A stretch of 64,000 nt of DNA from DASTOB01 sp035720425 (lineage in GTDB: Bacteria; Chloroflexota; Limnocylindria; Limnocylindrales; CSP1-4). Each line of letters begins with the position of its first letter. The first letter of the stretch is position 1. Positions 37,161-44,029 of the stretch are shown here, piece after piece. The notes under the pieces are model-generated. The model saw nothing but the letters and a program-made list of their open reading frames with translations, searched no databases and was not told where the DNA came from. The position numbers were made by a program, and so were the translations under genes. The stretch lies in the NCBI GenBank assembly GCA_035720425.1, contig DASTOB010000210.1:1-64000 (forward strand), written 5' to 3'.

Positions 37161-37507
37161 GTCCCACCTCCCGGACTCGTGATCAGTCGGTCGACGGCAT
37201 CCCTGAACGCCGTCCAGTCCGCGACGAAGCCATCGAGTGCGCGGCGCCCGCGGTCCGTCGCACGGTAGTAACGCCGCGGCGGCCCCGCGTCGGACTCGCG
37301 CCACGTCGTCTCGACAAGTCCATCGCGGCGCAGCCGCGCGAGCAACGGGTAGATCGTCCCCTCGCCCGCCAGCAGGCCGCGCGACGACAGGACCCGCACG
37401 AGGTCGAAGGCATACCCGTCGCGTTCGCGGACCAGGGCGAGCACGCAGAACTCGACGACACCGCGTCGCAGCTCGCTGAGCGGCTTCCGTGTCTCGCCGG
37501 GTATCAT
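37157..37507 (-). CDS. PadR-family transcriptional regulator
   Basis: A 116-residue winged-helix repressor of the short PadR type: LRRGVVEFCVLALV, GYAFDLVRVLSSRG, EGTIYPLLARLRRDGLVETTW and RRYYRATDRGRRAL. It binds small molecules or stress signals and usually represses itself and an adjacent membrane protein. It is translationally coupled to the HAAS gene. A near-palindrome spans its start codon and is a likely operator. Confidence 0.87.
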   Translation of the reverse strand: MIPGETRKPLSELRRGVVEFCVLALVRERDGYAFDLVRVLSSRGLLAGEGTIYPLLARLRRDGLVETTWRESDAGPPRRYYRATDRGRRALDGFVADWTAFRDAVDRLITSPGGGT

Positions 37508-37520
37508 GCGTCACATGGTA
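37502..37520. promoter_or_regulatory. Candidate PadR operator
   Basis: TATCATG-N5-CATGGTA is an imperfect palindrome overlapping the padR start codon and a leftward TACCAT -10-like hexamer. Its position suggests autorepression. Confidence 0.4.
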
Positions 37521-37576
37521 GTCTCGCCAGCGCGCGTGTCAACTCCTCGCCGGCCGTACGTGAGTGGGATCCTGTG

Positions 37577-37969
37577 TCAGGCCGGTCGGACGACCGGCAG
37601 GCCCAGGCCCCGGGCGGCCGCCGCGAGCCGGTCATCGTAGGTCACGAACGCGTCGAGTTCGGCGCCCAGGGACAGCGCCGTCGCCAGGTGGACGGCGTCC
37701 AGTGTTCGAAGCAAAGGGGGCTGTATGGCCGACGCCGACCGAGCGATGACGTCGTCAAGGGCGAGGGTCACGAGCGTCGCCAGCACCGAGCGAAGGTGAA
37801 CAGCGTCGTGGGACCTGCGGGCCACCGCGCGGCGGGTCTCGATAACGCCGAGCACGCTCGTCGCGACTCGCTCCACCTCGACGAACCAACGGACCATCGA
37901 ATTCGTGTCTGGTTCATGAAGGACGAGCTTCACGATCGCGGAGGCATCGACATACGCCAGCCGGGTCAT
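37577..37969 (-). CDS. vapC: VapC-type PIN-domain toxin
   Basis: A 130-residue PIN-domain RNase. Acidic metal ligands are at the expected places: YVDASAIVKL (Asp about 8), VIETRRAV (Glu about 44), LDAVHLATA (Asp about 91) and TYDDRL (Asp about 110-112). VapC toxins cleave tRNA or rRNA when the antitoxin is lost. The start overlaps the antitoxin stop (ATGA). This pair sits between the two transcription units of the formate dehydrogenase and may be an inserted module. Confidence 0.87.
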   Translation of the reverse strand: MTRLAYVDASAIVKLVLHEPDTNSMVRWFVEVERVATSVLGVIETRRAVARRSHDAVHLRSVLATLVTLALDDVIARSASAIQPPLLRTLDAVHLATALSLGAELDAFVTYDDRLAAAARGLGLPVVRPA

Positions 37970-38265
37970 CGATCGTCCTCGTCACGCATCTCCTGGAGGA
38001 TCTCCGACAGCGGGCGCCCCGGGATCTTCGGGGGCGGCGGGACCGTCCGGTGGTCCACCGTGGCCGCGGTCGCCCGGCCCTCGGCGATGAGCCGATCGAG
38101 GATCGACATCCTTGAGGCTCGCTTCGGCTCGAGGAGCGCAACGACCTCGCCGCGCTCCGTCACCTCGAGCGTCTCGCCGGCCTTCACGCGACGGAGATAG
38201 ACCGACAGGTTCTGGCGCAGCTCACGCACGCCGACGCGCGCCGGGCGATCCACGGTCTCGCTCAT
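37966..38265 (-). CDS. vapB: Phd/YefM-like antitoxin
   Basis: A 99-residue antitoxin. The N-terminal domain (about 8-45: RVGVRELRQNLSVYLRRVKAGE, TLEVTERGEVVALL) is the Phd/YefM DNA-binding fold. The Pro/Arg-rich C-terminal part should thread through the toxin. It is directly upstream of, and overlaps, the PIN toxin gene. The ATG at 38265 is chosen; an ATG three codons earlier lies within the presumed operator. Confidence 0.83.
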   Translation of the reverse strand: MSETVDRPARVGVRELRQNLSVYLRRVKAGETLEVTERGEVVALLEPKRASRMSILDRLIAEGRATAATVDHRTVPPPPKIPGRPLSEILQEMRDEDDR

Positions 38266-38284
38266 GTAGCACATGGTAGCACAT
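38263..38284. promoter_or_regulatory. Candidate operator of the toxin-antitoxin module
   Basis: Two tandem GTAGCACAT copies (38266-38274 and 38276-38284) lie at the antitoxin start. With the flanking bases they form ATGT-N3-ACAT half-palindromes over a leftward TACCAT hexamer, as expected for conditional autorepression. Confidence 0.45.
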
Positions 38285-38385
38285 CGGCCGTGACGAGATC
38301 CGCGACGACCCCTTGACACGCCGGTCGGGGCTGGCACGCTTCCGCGGTCCGGCACGCGTCGCGGTCGGCCAGAGGAGGAACGCAC

Positions 38386-38706
38386 ATGGCGCACTACCTG
38401 TTCCGCGCGTCATACACGGAGTCGGGGGTCCAGGGGCTCATGAAGGAGGGCGGCTCCGCCCGGATGGCGGTCGTCGAGAAGCTCTTCGCGAGCGTCGGCG
38501 GTCGGGTCGAGGCGGCGTACTGGGCGTTCGGTGACGACGACTTCATCCTCATCGCCGAGCTGCCGGACAACCAGGCGGCCGCACGGGCCGCGCTGACCGT
38601 CTCGTCGTCGGGCGCCGTTCGCGTCACCACGACGGTGCTCCTGACGGCGGCCGAGGTCGACGCGGCGACGAGCGCGCGCGCGGAGTACCGAGCTCCCGGC
38701 GCCTGA
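38386..38706 (+). CDS. GYD-domain protein
   Basis: A 106-residue ferredoxin-like-fold protein of the GYD family. It begins MAHYLFRASYTESGVQGLMKE and contains GGRVEAAYWAFGDDDFILIAELPD, the family's central block (GYD proper reads AFG-D-D here). Function is unknown; such proteins often sit alone. GAGGAGGAA (about 38372-38380) precedes the ATG with good spacing. Confidence 0.82.
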   Translation: MAHYLFRASYTESGVQGLMKEGGSARMAVVEKLFASVGGRVEAAYWAFGDDDFILIAELPDNQAAARAALTVSSSGAVRVTTTVLLTAAEVDAATSARAEYRAPGA

Positions 38707-38775
38707 CCCGAGCGGCCCGCCGAAATGGGGGCGCCCGTTTGACGTGCCGACGCGACCGCGCGTAGCGTCGCGGTC

Positions 38776-39600
38776 GTGACCAATCCGTGGCAGGCTCCGA
38801 GCCGCGACCCATCCGTCGAGCGGCTGCTTCGACGTCCGGCGCCGGCTCCGGAACCGCAACCGTCGCGCCTCCGGGACCCGGCCCGGGCGCTCATCCTCGT
38901 CGGGGCGGCCGTCGTCATCGTCGCATCGCCCCTGCCATGGCTCGTGCGCGTCGGCAATCCGCCGCCCCAGACGGTGACCGGCTGGTCCGGCGTCGCCGAC
39001 GGCTTCTTCCTGGCCGTCGCCGCGATCGGCCTGGCCGTCCTCGCCTGGAGTCGGTCCGCCGACGACTCGCCGTCGATCCTCCTCCGAGCCCTGCCCGCGG
39101 TGCTCGGCGCGGTCGCCGTCGCGTTCGGGATCGGCGCACTCCGGTCGATGGAGAACCGGATCCATATCTGGGAGCGCGAAGGCGCCACCGGCGTGCACCA
39201 GCCGGCGTTGTGGATCTTCCTGGCCGGTGCGGCCGTGCTCGCGATGGGCGGAATCTGGCTCGGGACGCGCCGGCTCCGCGACCGATCGCGACCGCGTGTC
39301 GTCGTGGCGATTTCTGCCGACACGGCTCGCTGGGCGATCTTCGGGATGATCGGCACGGTCGTCGGCGTCGCCGTGGTCGCCCTGGCCGTGCTCAACTCGG
39401 GACTCGATCCGGTGGCGATGTCGCTGCCGCTCCTCGTCGGCGTCATGGTCGGCGCGATCGTCGGGGGGAACGCCGGTGCATGGCTGGCCCGCGCGATCGG
39501 GGCGCGACCACCCGGTGGCGACCGACCTCCACTCGATCGGGTCATTCCCACCCTCCGAACCCGCGGCCCGGCCGGCTCGCAGGATCGGGACGTGCGGTAA
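38776..39600 (+). CDS. Hypothetical membrane protein
   Basis: A 274-residue protein. A proline-rich cytosolic N-terminus (about 1-35) leads to about six membrane helices and a charged tail. Each half has two or three hydrophobic stretches, one near a WEREGATGVHQPALWIF loop. No family recognised. TAGCGT lies 7 nt before the GTG start. It is directly upstream of the NuoE-NuoF fusion with a 27-nt gap that contains that gene's own -10-like hexamer, so it is probably a separate unit. Confidence 0.6.
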   Translation: MTNPWQAPSRDPSVERLLRRPAPAPEPQPSRLRDPARALILVGAAVVIVASPLPWLVRVGNPPPQTVTGWSGVADGFFLAVAAIGLAVLAWSRSADDSPSILLRALPAVLGAVAVAFGIGALRSMENRIHIWEREGATGVHQPALWIFLAGAAVLAMGGIWLGTRRLRDRSRPRVVVAISADTARWAIFGMIGTVVGVAVVALAVLNSGLDPVAMSLPLLVGVMVGAIVGGNAGAWLARAIGARPPGGDRPPLDRVIPTLRTRGPAGSQDRDVR

Positions 39601-39613
39601 GGCGCGGTCGGCC

Positions 39614-39619
39614 TACACT
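39614..39619 (+). promoter_or_regulatory. Putative -10 hexamer for the NuoE-NuoF fusion
   Basis: TACACT lies 8 nt before the ATG at 39628, so the message would be leaderless. It is the same hexamer found before fdhA, which could coordinate the two formate dehydrogenase units. Confidence 0.4.
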
Positions 39620-39627
39620 CAGCGGCG

Positions 39628-41484
39628 ATGGACCTCCACGTCATCGGGCCGCTCGCCTCGCCGGCCGAACGGGCAGCGGTCGACGGGGTGCTCGGGCCAG
39701 CGACATCGGGCTGGGCGGGTGGCGCCCGTAACCCCGCCACCGACGGACATGCGGCGCGCGGCGGCCACGCGGCGAGGTCACGACGCGACCTCCTGCTGCC
39801 AGCGCTCCATGCGCTCCAGGACCGGGTCGGTTGGATCAGCCAGCCCGCGCTCAACTACGTCAGTCGCCGGCTGACCGTCCCGCCGGCCGAGGCGTACGGC
39901 GTCGCGACGTTCTACGCGCTCTTCTCGACGACGCAGCGGCCACCCGTCGTCGCCCACGTCTGTGACGACATCGCGTGCCGGCTGGCGGGCGCGGAAGAGG
40001 TGTGTGCGGACCTCGAGGCAGCGGTGGGGCCGGAAGGATCGCCGATCCGCCACGGGACGACGACCTGGCAGCGGAGCCCGTGCCTGGGCCTGTGCGACCG
40101 GGCGCCCGCGGCGATGCTGACCGTCGCCGGCGAGGTCCCGGCGCGCTGGTCATTCGGCCCGGTCGACGCCGAGCAGATCGTCCTGTGGTTCGACCCCGCG
40201 GACCACGGGTGGAGCGAGACCGCCGACGCGGACCTGCCACAACCGCCGAGCGAACGGTCGCGGCTGCTCGGCCGGGTCGGCGTCGTCGACCCCGGCTCGC
40301 TCGACGACTACCGCGCCCACGGCGGCTACGAGGGACTGACCCGCGCCCTCGCGATCGGCCGCGAGGCCGTCATCGCCGAGGTCACCGCGTCGAAGCTCGT
40401 CGGCCGCGGCGGCGCCGCCTTCCCGACCGGACGCAAGTGGGCCGCCGTGGCCGCCCAGCCGGCCCGGCCGCACTATCTCGTCTGCAACGCCGACGAGTCG
40501 GAGCCGGGCACGTTCAAGGACCGCGTGCTCCTCGAGGGCGATCCGTTCGCGGTCGTCGAGGCGATGACGATCGCGGCGTTCGCGACCGGCTGCGAGCGGG
40601 GCTACCTGTACATCCGCGGCGAGTACCCGCTGGCCGAGGAGCGGGTCGCCGGTGCGATCGCATCGGCCCGCGAGGCCGGCCTGCTCGGCCCGGACATCGC
40701 GGGATCCGGCTTCGCCTTCGACATCGAGGTTCGGCGCGGCGCCGGTGCCTACATCTGCGGCGAGGAGACCGCGCTGTTCGAATCGATCGAGGGCAAGCGC
40801 GGCGAGCCGCGCAACAAGCCGCCGTTCCCGGTGGAGGTGGGCCTGTTCGGCAAGCCGACCGTCGTCAACAACGTCGAGACGCTCGTCAACGTCCCGCTCA
40901 TCGTCCGCGGCGGCGGCGAGGCGTTTGCGCGGATCGGCACGGACGGCTCGAGCGGGCCAAAGCTGTTCTGCCTGTCCGGTCACGTTGCGAAACCCGGTGT
41001 GTACGAGGTCGAGTTCGGGACGACGCTCCGCGAGCTCATCGAGGCCGGCGGCGGCGTGCCGGGCAGCCGGGCGCTCAAGACCGTCCTGCTCGGCGGCGCC
41101 GCCGGGGTGTTCGTCGGCCCCGATGCCCTCGACACGCCGCTCACGTTCGAGGCGACGCGGGCGATCGGCGCCACCCTCGGGTCCGGCGTCGTGATGGTCT
41201 TCGACGAGACCGCCGACCTCGCCGGCACGCTCCGAAGGATCGCCCAGTTCTTCCGCGACGAGTCCTGCGGGCAGTGCGTCCCGTGCCGGGTCGGCACCGT
41301 ACGCCAGGAGGAGCTGCTCGCCCGCCTCGTCGCCGGTCGCCCGCACGGCAGCGCCGCGGATGAGCTCGCGCTCCTGCGGGAGATCGGCCAGGCGATGCGC
41401 GACGCCTCGATCTGCGGCCTCGGCCAGACCGCCAGCTCGGCCATCGAATCGGCCGTTCGCCAGCCGGCGCTCGTGTCGGTATGA
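39628..41484 (+). CDS. NuoE-NuoF fusion: NAD(P)H-linked diaphorase subunit of the formate dehydrogenase
   Basis: A 618-residue fusion of the 24-kDa and 51-kDa complex-I-type subunits, as in HoxF. The NuoE part (about 30-200) has a thioredoxin-like [2Fe-2S] ligand set, CDDIAC (about 111-116) and CLGLC (about 152-156). The NuoF part has the FMN site GRGGAAFPTGRKW (about 259) and NADESEPGTFKDR. It ends with [4Fe-4S] ligands in ESCGQCVPC (about 545-553) and a later Cys in ASICGLGQ. It lacks extra C-terminal ferredoxin domains. The stop overlaps the next ATG (ATGA). Predicted role: passing electrons from formate oxidation to NAD(P)+, or the reverse. Confidence 0.9.
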   Translation: MDLHVIGPLASPAERAAVDGVLGPATSGWAGGARNPATDGHAARGGHAARSRRDLLLPALHALQDRVGWISQPALNYVSRRLTVPPAEAYGVATFYALFSTTQRPPVVAHVCDDIACRLAGAEEVCADLEAAVGPEGSPIRHGTTTWQRSPCLGLCDRAPAAMLTVAGEVPARWSFGPVDAEQIVLWFDPADHGWSETADADLPQPPSERSRLLGRVGVVDPGSLDDYRAHGGYEGLTRALAIGREAVIAEVTASKLVGRGGAAFPTGRKWAAVAAQPARPHYLVCNADESEPGTFKDRVLLEGDPFAVVEAMTIAAFATGCERGYLYIRGEYPLAEERVAGAIASAREAGLLGPDIAGSGFAFDIEVRRGAGAYICGEETALFESIEGKRGEPRNKPPFPVEVGLFGKPTVVNNVETLVNVPLIVRGGGEAFARIGTDGSSGPKLFCLSGHVAKPGVYEVEFGTTLRELIEAGGGVPGSRALKTVLLGGAAGVFVGPDALDTPLTFEATRAIGATLGSGVVMVFDETADLAGTLRRIAQFFRDESCGQCVPCRVGTVRQEELLARLVAGRPHGSAADELALLREIGQAMRDASICGLGQTASSAIESAVRQPALVSV

Positions 41485-42491
41485 CCGTCGACCCGATCCT
41501 GTTCAGCCCGCCGGCGAGGCCGTCGCGGCCGCCCGCCCCGCCGCCGGCCGAGGCGCCGCCGCCGGTCGAGCTCACCATCGACGGGGCGGCGGTGTCGGTC
41601 CCCGCCGGGTCGACCATCCTCGACGCCTGCCGGGCCGAGGGCATCGACACGCCGACGCTCTGCTACGCCGACAACCTGACCCCGGTCAACGTGTGCCGCG
41701 TGTGCGTCGTCGAGGTGACCGGCGCGCGCGTGCTCGTGCCGGCCTGCTCGCGTCCGGTCGAGGCCGGGATGGACGTCCGGACCGATTCCGAACGCGTCCG
41801 ACACAGCCGGAAGATGGTCCTCGAGTTCCTCGGCTCGTCGGTCGACGTGTCGCTCGCCGGTCCGGCCCAGCCGGACGGCTCGATCGGCGCCTACATGGAG
41901 CGCTACCGGGCGGATCCGACACGGTACGGCCCGCCGGCCGCACCGGCCGACGCCGGGGAGCGCGATGCCCACGTCGCCGGTCATCATCACGTGCCGTCGG
42001 GCGACGAGGCCACACACGCCGCCACGGTCGCCCAGCCGGTCACGGTCGACAACGACCTGTATGTCCGCGACTACGCGAAGTGCATCCTCTGCTACAAGTG
42101 CGTCGAGGCATGCGGCGAAGACGCCCAGAACACGTTCGCGATCGCCGTCGCCGGGCGTGGCTTCGACGCCCGGATCTCGACCGAGCAGGCGGTGCCGCTG
42201 CCGGAATCGGCGTGCGTCTACTGCGGCAACTGCATCGGCGTGTGCCCCACCGGCGCCCTCATGTTCCGCTCGGAGTTCGAGATGCGCGAGGCGGGCACGT
42301 GGGACGAGGGCGCCCAGACGGTGACCGAGACGATCTGCCCGTACTGCGGTGTCGGCTGCGCCGTCGACCTCCACGTCCAGGACAACACAATCGTGAAGGT
42401 CACCTCGCCGCTCGACTCGTCGGTGACCGACGGGCACCTGTGCATCAAGGGCCGCTTCGGCTTCCAGTTCGTCCAGAACCGTGGAGAGTGA
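41481..42491 (+). CDS. NuoG-like iron-sulfur adaptor carrying the formate dehydrogenase [4Fe-4S] domain
   Basis: A 336-residue electron-transfer protein. It has a plant-type [2Fe-2S] domain (Cys 61, 72, 75, 89) and a linker with HVAGHHH. Two ferredoxin [4Fe-4S] clusters follow (Cys 201, 204, 207, 211 and 245, 248, 251, 255). Last is CPYCGVGC...CIKGRFGFQF (Cys 286, 289, 293, 321), which is the N-terminal [4Fe-4S] domain of FdhA. The His/Cys3 cluster usual in NuoG-like proteins is absent. The C-terminus stops exactly where a normal FdhA would continue into the segment that starts fdhA at 34741. It should dock on the catalytic subunit and complete its electron path. Confidence 0.9.
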   Translation: MTVDPILFSPPARPSRPPAPPPAEAPPPVELTIDGAAVSVPAGSTILDACRAEGIDTPTLCYADNLTPVNVCRVCVVEVTGARVLVPACSRPVEAGMDVRTDSERVRHSRKMVLEFLGSSVDVSLAGPAQPDGSIGAYMERYRADPTRYGPPAAPADAGERDAHVAGHHHVPSGDEATHAATVAQPVTVDNDLYVRDYAKCILCYKCVEACGEDAQNTFAIAVAGRGFDARISTEQAVPLPESACVYCGNCIGVCPTGALMFRSEFEMREAGTWDEGAQTVTETICPYCGVGCAVDLHVQDNTIVKVTSPLDSSVTDGHLCIKGRFGFQFVQNRGE

Positions 42492-43092
42492 CCGGACCGG
42501 TCGGATCATCCTCCTCAACGGCACGTCGAGCTCCGGCAAGACGTCGCTGGTCCGGGCCCTCCAGGACCGGCTGCCGGACCCGTGGCTCGAGCTCGGGATC
42601 GATCGGTTCGTCTTCGCCCTGCCACGGCGCTACCTGAATCAGCCGGGCTGGTCCGACGTGTTCCGGTACATCCGGAAGGACGGATCGGCGGACGGGCCGT
42701 TCACGATCGAACCGGGCCCGTTGGGGCGCCGCCTCGTCGGCGGGATGCACCGAACCGCCGCGGCGCTGGCCGAGGTCGGCATCGACGTGATCGTCGACCA
42801 CGTCCTGCTCGAACGGGCGTGGCTCGACGAGTGCCGACGCCTGTGGGCGCCATTCCCGGTGCTGTTCGTCGGGGTGCGCTGCCCCCTCGAGGTCGTGCTC
42901 CGCCGGGAGCGGGAGCGCAACGATCGGACGATCGGCCAGGCGGAGGCCCAGTTCGGCGTCGTCCATCAGTGGGGCGGGTATGACGTCGAGATCGACACGT
43001 CCATCGTGCCGGCGGCCGAGGCAGCCGAGGCCGTCGCATCGGCCGTCGCGGCGGGGTTTCCTGATCGGCCATTCCGCCGCCTGGCGATCTGA
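42481..43092 (+). CDS. Chloramphenicol phosphotransferase-like P-loop kinase
   Basis: A 203-residue kinase of the CPT family. Walker A is NGTSSSGKTSL (about 13-23), the presumed catalytic Asp is in ELGIDRFVF (about 41), and the lid region has RERERNDRT. Streptomyces CPT phosphorylates chloramphenicol, but most relatives have unknown substrates, so resistance should not be assumed. The GTG start lies inside the end of the adaptor gene (11-nt overlap in another frame), so it is probably the last gene of that operon. Confidence 0.78.
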   Translation: MESDRTGRIILLNGTSSSGKTSLVRALQDRLPDPWLELGIDRFVFALPRRYLNQPGWSDVFRYIRKDGSADGPFTIEPGPLGRRLVGGMHRTAAALAEVGIDVIVDHVLLERAWLDECRRLWAPFPVLFVGVRCPLEVVLRRERERNDRTIGQAEAQFGVVHQWGGYDVEIDTSIVPAAEAAEAVASAVAAGFPDRPFRRLAI

Positions 43093-43099
43093 CGCCGAC

Positions 43100-43969
43100 T
43101 CAGCCGCCCAGCAGTTCGCGCAGGTCGATCCGGCCGTCGTGGCTGTAGACGTTGAAGCCGTCGCCGCGCAGGAAGCCGACCAGCGTCACGCCGAGCCGCT
43201 CGGCGGCGGCGATCGCGAGGTCCGTCGGGGCCGATACGGCGCACACGATCGGGATGCCGGCGACCGCCGCCTTCTGGACGATCTCGAAGCTGACCCTGCC
43301 GCTGACCATGAGGATCCGATCGTGGAGCGGCAGCGCGCCGGCGAGCACCTGCGAGCCGACGAGCTTGTCGAGGGCGTTGTGCCGGCCGACGTCCTCGCGG
43401 ATGGCGACGAGTCGGCCGTCCGGAGCGAACAGGCCGGCGGCGTGGACGCCGCCGCTGGCCTCGAAGTCGACCTGGGCGGCCCGGAGGGCGTCAGGGAGGG
43501 CAAGGATCACTTGGCGTGCCACGACGGGCTCGCCGTCGGGGAGCGGATCGCAGCGCACGGCGACCTCGTCGAGCGATGCCTTGCCGCAGATCCCGCAGCT
43601 TGCCGTGGCGACGAAGTGGCGCTCCGCGACGCGGCTCGCGTCGAACGGGCGCGACAGGCGGACGATCACCTCGTCGTCCGGCTGGCTCGTCCGGGCCGGG
43701 TCGCCGAACGTCACCCGGACGACCTCGTCGCCCGCGATGAGGCCTTCGGTGCGCAGGAAGCCGACGGCAAGCTCTGCCTCGTGGCCGGGCGTCCGCATCG
43801 TCACCGCGACCGACACCGGTTCCTGGCCGGGCCCCGCGGCTCGGATCTCCATCGGGTCCTCGCCGGCGACCACGTCGGCGCGGACCTCGAGCTCCGATCC
43901 GCGGACCGCGACGACGCGCGCCGACGCGAGGTGGCGGGTCGGCGGCCGGAGCGCCTCGTTCGTGGCCAT
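43100..43969 (-). CDS. fdhD: Formate dehydrogenase sulfurtransferase
   Basis: Sulfurates the bis-MGD cofactor before insertion into formate dehydrogenase. The 289-residue protein has the conserved SCGICGK motif (about 123-129) with the two redox Cys residues. Other conserved blocks are GFLRTEGLI (about 69), AIREDVGRHNALDKLVG (about 188) and LMVSGRVSFEIVQKA. It is convergent with the CPT-like gene. It completes the set of genes needed for this enzyme: sel genes, mobA, subunits and fdhD. Confidence 0.93.
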   Translation of the reverse strand: MATNEALRPPTRHLASARVVAVRGSELEVRADVVAGEDPMEIRAAGPGQEPVSVAVTMRTPGHEAELAVGFLRTEGLIAGDEVVRVTFGDPARTSQPDDEVIVRLSRPFDASRVAERHFVATASCGICGKASLDEVAVRCDPLPDGEPVVARQVILALPDALRAAQVDFEASGGVHAAGLFAPDGRLVAIREDVGRHNALDKLVGSQVLAGALPLHDRILMVSGRVSFEIVQKAAVAGIPIVCAVSAPTDLAIAAAERLGVTLVGFLRGDGFNVYSHDGRIDLRELLGG

Positions 43970-44029
43970 GGTCGGCCGAGTCTACAGGCGGCGCGCCTCA
44001 GGAGCCGCGCCTCCTGCGCGGCGACCGGG

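Noticed and set aside
42481..43092. Chloramphenicol resistance gene
   Set aside because: Only the kinase family can be recognised; substrate specificity is not visible, so resistance is not claimed.
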